From Toxorhynchites rutilus septentrionalis (Eukaryota > Arthropoda > Insecta > Diptera > Culicidae): a stretch of 64,000 bases of DNA. Both the position numbers and the translations under genes were made by a program. The notes below the pieces were generated by a model that saw nothing but the letters and a program-made list of their open reading frames with translations, ran no database searches and had not been told where the DNA came from. Positions within the stretch are counted from its first letter, which is position 1, and each line of letters opens with the position of its first letter. The stretch is from contig NC_073746.1 in NCBI RefSeq assembly GCF_029784135.1, positions 2,562,136 through 2,626,135 of the forward strand. Reading direction: 5' to 3'. Shown here in pieces: positions 61,701-64,000 of this stretch.

Positions 61701-62164
61701 CAGTGGAGAGGTTTCACTCAACTTTGGGCGAAATCTATCGTTGTACTAAGCCTAATTATCCCGACATAAACGAAAAAGAAGTTTTTAGAATAGCTTGCAC
61801 CATATACAACAACACAGTCCACTCTACCACAAAAACCAAACCCCGGGAAATATTCTACGGAATAAGGGATGGAGAGGAAAGGCCTCTTGATATGGAAAAG
61901 ATTTTAGAAAACAGAAACAAATTCTACAATGAAATTATTGTACAATCAGATAAAACTAAAAATAAAAATTTGGGTTACCATAATAAGAAGAGAGAACACC
62001 CACCGGTTCTTCGAGAGGAAGAAACCGTATATAATAGAAGACAAGGAATAAGGAACAAAGGAAAAGAAATGTATTTCCCAGTCAAAGTTGTCCAAGATAA
62101 AGGTAGAACGTTTCTGGACCACTCTGGCAGAGAAATACACAAAGAAAATATTCGGCGAAAATGA
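58667..62164 (+). CDS. pol: pol of errantivirus-like element (protease, RT, RNase H, integrase)
   Basis: The frame is open from 58667, inside the end of gag in -1 phase, so a Gag-Pol fusion by frameshifting is likely. A TTG at 58763 is not a credible start. Counting from 58763: protease active site DTGA at residues 3-6; reverse transcriptase with LVIDYRKLK, DLASGFHQIEV, LRMPFGLKNAPSTFQR and catalytic YMDD at 410-413; RNase H with TTDASNFAVGAVL, SAIEKELLAIVW and YTDHKPL; integrase HHCC (H...H, CRICNKN) and the core Asp 893, Asp 946, Glu 982, with the last two 35 residues apart. The frame is uninterrupted to 62164 and every catalytic residue is present. It makes and inserts the DNA copy. Confidence 0.92.
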   Translation, partial: TEFSDNYGPRNSSVNNFIPYIQINTTKGPLKFLIDTGANKNYISPKHVNLDKCKFTKPVKVTNVNGSQNIDQFVNFNPFSTIPGSKKQIFYIFDFHKFFDGLIGYETLRELKVNILTDQNELKFPTGVLKMFRKYPNSAIIQLNSNETKIVNLPTIINNGEFYLEDDIFLSKDIIIHSGIYNSKDSHAFFTVSNISKSPSKVLIKRPLDVELNNFSLEEPNQDYVTQFGRTPIFDQLRVDHLNKEEKSNLMKVIADYESIFYVEGEQLTFTNAIRHKISTKDDIPIHTKSYRYPFCHREEVQRQISKMLDQGIIRPSSSPWTSPVWIVPKKMDASGQKKWRLVIDYRKLKQKTIDDRYPIPNINDILDKLGRCIYFSTLDLASGFHQIEVDKSDIEKTAFSVENGHYEFLRMPFGLKNAPSTFQRVMDNVLREHIGVRCLVYMDDIIVFSTSLKEHLDNLKKIFDSLRKFNMKVQLDKSEFLHKEVAFLGHIVTREGVKPNPEKMEIIRKWPLPKNEKELRGFLGILGYYRKFIRDFAKIAKPLTKTLRKGEAITHTKDFVDAFERCRNILTSSDILQYPNFDKPFILTTDASNFAVGAVLSQGQIGSDKPIAFASRTLNKSEENYSAIEKELLAIVWACKYFRPYLYGRKFTLYTDHKPLTYSLNLKNSNSRLIHWRLYLEEFDYEIKYRPGKQNIVADSLSRVREEINLNEAEENSSSTSESDTSSDGATAHSADTDDSDFIPGTEKPLNEFCNQIVLKIGPNEEETYEEIFPRVFRRKITKLIFGVPYLIKMFKDYIDPKRSNCILCPEKLIQTIQIVYRNYFSRGKPFKIYFSQKILIDLKTTEEQNIVIEQTHENGHRGVWENNRQIANRYYFPAMKRKIRQFVRLCRICNKNKYERHPYKIMLGPTPDPKKPLDLIHLDIFLKQPNIFLSFLDKFSRYATLIPIKSRNIQDVRKGLTKYFSIYGTPNLIVTDNEPSMKSIEIKTLLENLKIDIHFTPPNHSSSNGTVERFHSTLGEIYRCTKPNYPDINEKEVFRIACTIYNNTVHSTTKTKPREIFYGIRDGEERPLDMEKILENRNKFYNEIIVQSDKTKNKNLGYHNKKREHPPVLREEETVYNRRQGIRNKGKEMYFPVKVVQDKGRTFLDHSGREIHKENIRRK

Positions 62165-62182
62165 AACCATACAAATTATTTT

Positions 62183-62194
62183 TCTAAATTATAG
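62183..62194 (+). promoter_or_regulatory. Candidate splice acceptor before env
   Basis: A T-rich run ending TTATAG at 62194, directly abutting the env ATG at 62195. This position fits an env message made by splicing from a leader donor. Confidence 0.55.
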
Positions 62195-63928
62195 ATGTTG
62201 CGGAGCCAACTTCTAAAACTAATTACGCTGACGTTCATCACGACCTCATCATCGAGAACGATACAAATACATGACCTGACCAGAAACCCAGGACTAGTGA
62301 CGTTACAGACCGGAAACGTACTAATTAAGACTGGACGTCACAGGATATATCACACAATAGACTTGGAAGACTATAGACCATTACTAAACAACATCGCTAT
62401 CACTATCGACGGACTTAAAATATTCACAGACTTCAGCGACGTTTATATCACATTACAGTCCAAATTTAAGAAAGCCCAAAACACGTATATGAAATTGTTA
62501 CCAAATAGAAGAAACAAGAGAGGAGCATTCAATTTTCTAGGCTCAGCCATAAAGGCGATTACAGGCAATTTAGATGAAGAAGATCGAATCCAAATAGATA
62601 ACGATATAAATGACTTAAAACGAGGCAACCAAGAACTTATAAGACAAAATAATATTCAAGTAACTATCAACAAACATCTAGGAAAACGTATAAACAAATT
62701 AATAGATTCCGTTAATGAACAACAAAGAATAATCAAGCAACAAATTATATCAGCCAGACAATCTCTAATCACCAACAAACTTGTCAATCAAAATTTCACA
62801 GCAATCCGACAGGCATTTAAAATTTCTTATCATGTCGACCTAATACAAGAACACCTAGACTCAATTTTCGAAGTTATACAACTTGCAAAAATAAATATCA
62901 TTTCTAAGAATTTTCTAGAAGCAGAAGAACTAAAGTTTATCTCAGATAAGTTAGAAGAACAAAATATTACCATTCTACATCCAGACCAAGCATACGATTA
63001 CCTAGACATCAGAGCCCTCTTCAAGGAATCCATCCTCTACTTCATCATCGGCGTCCCGCAGATTTTACCACATCCATTCACCAGTCTTCTCCTAGAACCA
63101 CTTCCAATCAACGGTCAAATCATCAAACTCCCTTGGCATAAAGCAGCAATCTACGGAAACTCCACCTATTTCATCAAAGGCAGTTGCCAAAGTATCGGCG
63201 AAAATTCCATTTGCGAAGAAGATAAATTAGACGATACCTCAGACGACAGATGCTTCTCCAAAATCATACGAGGCTCCCCAGGAAAATGCACCTTTACGAA
63301 CTATCGGAATACAACCAACATAAAACGATTGACAGACAACCATATCATCATCATAATCACAACAGTCACACTATCAAGCGACTGTCTACATAACAACAGA
63401 GTTTTAACAGGAACGATGCTGTTGTTTTTCGAGAACTGTACAATCTCACTGAACAACAAAACTTTTAGCTCCATTACGTTTCCATCGAGAATTATCCCAA
63501 CAATAGTGCCTCTGGATGGCGTGAAAATTGAACAAAACGAATTCGAGCAGAACTTGGACTTTCACACATTAAAGAAATTACATTTCCAAAACCGAGAACA
63601 ACTGGAGATAATTAAAACCCGATATTTCATCCAAACATCAACAAGTTTGGGCCTCTCATCTATATGCTTCATTATAGGCTTGATCGTCATAGTTTACCAT
63701 TGGTACCAGAAGAAAAGGACACCCAATGAAGAAAAACCAAACATCAGTTCAGCAGACAACCATCATCCCAACACAATTGTATCGGGACGATCCAAACTTG
63801 ATGAGGGAGTAGTTAACGCAAGCAACATCATTTTCCCCACAGCAACAGAACCGATCACTGTGGAACAGTTTATCGGTAGCATCAATTCGCAAACGCAAGC
63901 GAAACAACAATTTAGGACACCAACGTAA
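62195..63928 (+). CDS. env: env of errantivirus-like element (F-type fusion glycoprotein)
   Basis: 577 codons. The N-terminus is moderately hydrophobic (LLKLITLTFITTSSS) and may act as a signal peptide. A furin-type site RRNKR lies at residues 105-109, followed by GAFNFLGSAIKAITG, the fusion-peptide-like segment seen in errantivirus Env and related baculovirus F proteins (established knowledge). A Gln/Asn-rich helical region suggests a heptad repeat (about 145-190). A membrane anchor lies near 485-506 (LGLSSICFIIGLIVIVYHW), with a basic KKR stop-transfer and a cytoplasmic tail of about 70 residues. The last 39 codons are inside the 3' LTR. No break is seen. It would be made from a spliced RNA and act at the cell surface. 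Confidence 0.88.
   Translation: MLRSQLLKLITLTFITTSSSRTIQIHDLTRNPGLVTLQTGNVLIKTGRHRIYHTIDLEDYRPLLNNIAITIDGLKIFTDFSDVYITLQSKFKKAQNTYMKLLPNRRNKRGAFNFLGSAIKAITGNLDEEDRIQIDNDINDLKRGNQELIRQNNIQVTINKHLGKRINKLIDSVNEQQRIIKQQIISARQSLITNKLVNQNFTAIRQAFKISYHVDLIQEHLDSIFEVIQLAKINIISKNFLEAEELKFISDKLEEQNITILHPDQAYDYLDIRALFKESILYFIIGVPQILPHPFTSLLLEPLPINGQIIKLPWHKAAIYGNSTYFIKGSCQSIGENSICEEDKLDDTSDDRCFSKIIRGSPGKCTFTNYRNTTNIKRLTDNHIIIIITTVTLSSDCLHNNRVLTGTMLLFFENCTISLNNKTFSSITFPSRIIPTIVPLDGVKIEQNEFEQNLDFHTLKKLHFQNREQLEIIKTRYFIQTSTSLGLSSICFIIGLIVIVYHWYQKKRTPNEEKPNISSADNHHPNTIVSGRSKLDEGVVNASNIIFPTATEPITVEQFIGSINSQTQAKQQFRTPT
63800..63810 (+). promoter_or_regulatory. Polypurine tract of errantivirus-like element
   Basis: GATGAGGGAGT immediately precedes the 3' LTR start and is purine-rich; expected plus-strand primer. 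It also codes for env residues. Confidence 0.6.
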
Positions 63929-64000
63929 AACACCGATTCGGACTCTGTACCTGACGCGACAACGGACTGGATAGAATGTGCAGCGTAAGGGCTTTAGGTA
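63811..64000 (+). repeat. 3' LTR of errantivirus-like element, cut by window end
   Basis: The first 190 of an expected 305 bp. Identical to 56648-56837 at every base as far as I can compare by eye. The right target duplication is outside the window. Confidence 0.9.

Larger units (their letters stand above)
56648..64000 (+). mobile_element. Errantivirus-like endogenous retrovirus (Ty3/gypsy with env), apparently intact
   Basis: A 5' LTR (56648-56952) is followed by a primer binding site, uninterrupted gag, pol and env frames, and the first 190 bp of the 3' LTR (63811-64000, window end). The LTR ends AGTTA and TAACT match the errantivirus pattern, as does insertion in a TATATA-type target. All 190 comparable LTR bases are identical. 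Gene order, the -1 phase between gag and pol, and the F-type env support assignment to insect errantiviruses. No inactivating lesion is visible in the portion shown. Whether it is expressed or infectious cannot be told from sequence. Confidence 0.9.

Overview
The window looks like intergenic or intronic DNA from a mosquito, most likely a culicine such as Aedes (inference). The reasons are the very high load of insect mobile elements: a DD37E-type mariner-related transposon (a family known from mosquitoes), tRNA-headed SINEs ending in GAA repeats like the Aedes Feilai family, a BEL/Pao element, Ty3/gypsy and errantivirus-type elements, I-group non-LTR retrotransposons, and many AT-rich MITEs. 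I found no host protein-coding gene, rRNA or functional tRNA gene that I could defend. Most open frames are chance frames or pieces of mobile elements.

Layout, left half. 1-1696 is featureless AT-rich DNA. 1697-5607 is a complete gypsy-type LTR element (LTRs 1702-1903 and 5425-5602, 5-bp target duplication) whose pol is badly decayed, with a 47-bp tandem array in its leader and a MITE in its body. A SINE sits directly against its 3' LTR and itself holds a MITE (5600-5998). 6295-11921 is a BEL/Pao element with a PHD-finger gag, broken pol, and a deletion that fuses integrase to a half LTR. 11922-16565 shows nothing I recognise except one dispersed repeat. Then follow (AT)61, an I-type remnant, a pogo-like MITE (17592-18468), and a mariner derivative (18709-20052) holding heat-shock-type promoter DNA. 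20055-26690 carries decayed hAT, Helitron-like, SINE and Tc1-like pieces. 26693-27990 is a DD37E transposon with one premature stop.

Layout, right half. 28000-35880 is mostly unrecognised DNA with SINEs, a composite tandem repeat and two more Helitron-like fragments. 35883-37650 is a 5'-truncated I-type retrotransposon with a 14-bp target duplication. 38530-43590 is about 5 kb with nothing recognisable. 43597-43867 is a SINE, 44377-45244 a MITE, and 45401-51057 a full-length but inactivated I-type retrotransposon; the last two lie between a pair of inverted repeats (44008-44155 and 51600-51754). More MITE-like DNA follows.

The window ends with an errantivirus-like endogenous retrovirus (56648 to beyond 64000). 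It has uninterrupted gag, pol and env frames, a primer binding site, a likely -1 gag/pol overlap, candidate env splice sites, and LTRs identical over the 190 bp that can be compared. It is the youngest and most intact element here. Its three genes form one unit: a genomic RNA from the 5' LTR would encode Gag and, by frameshifting, Gag-Pol, while a spliced RNA would encode Env, whose last 39 codons lie in the 3' LTR. The other autonomous-type elements in the window are internally deleted, frameshifted or stopped.
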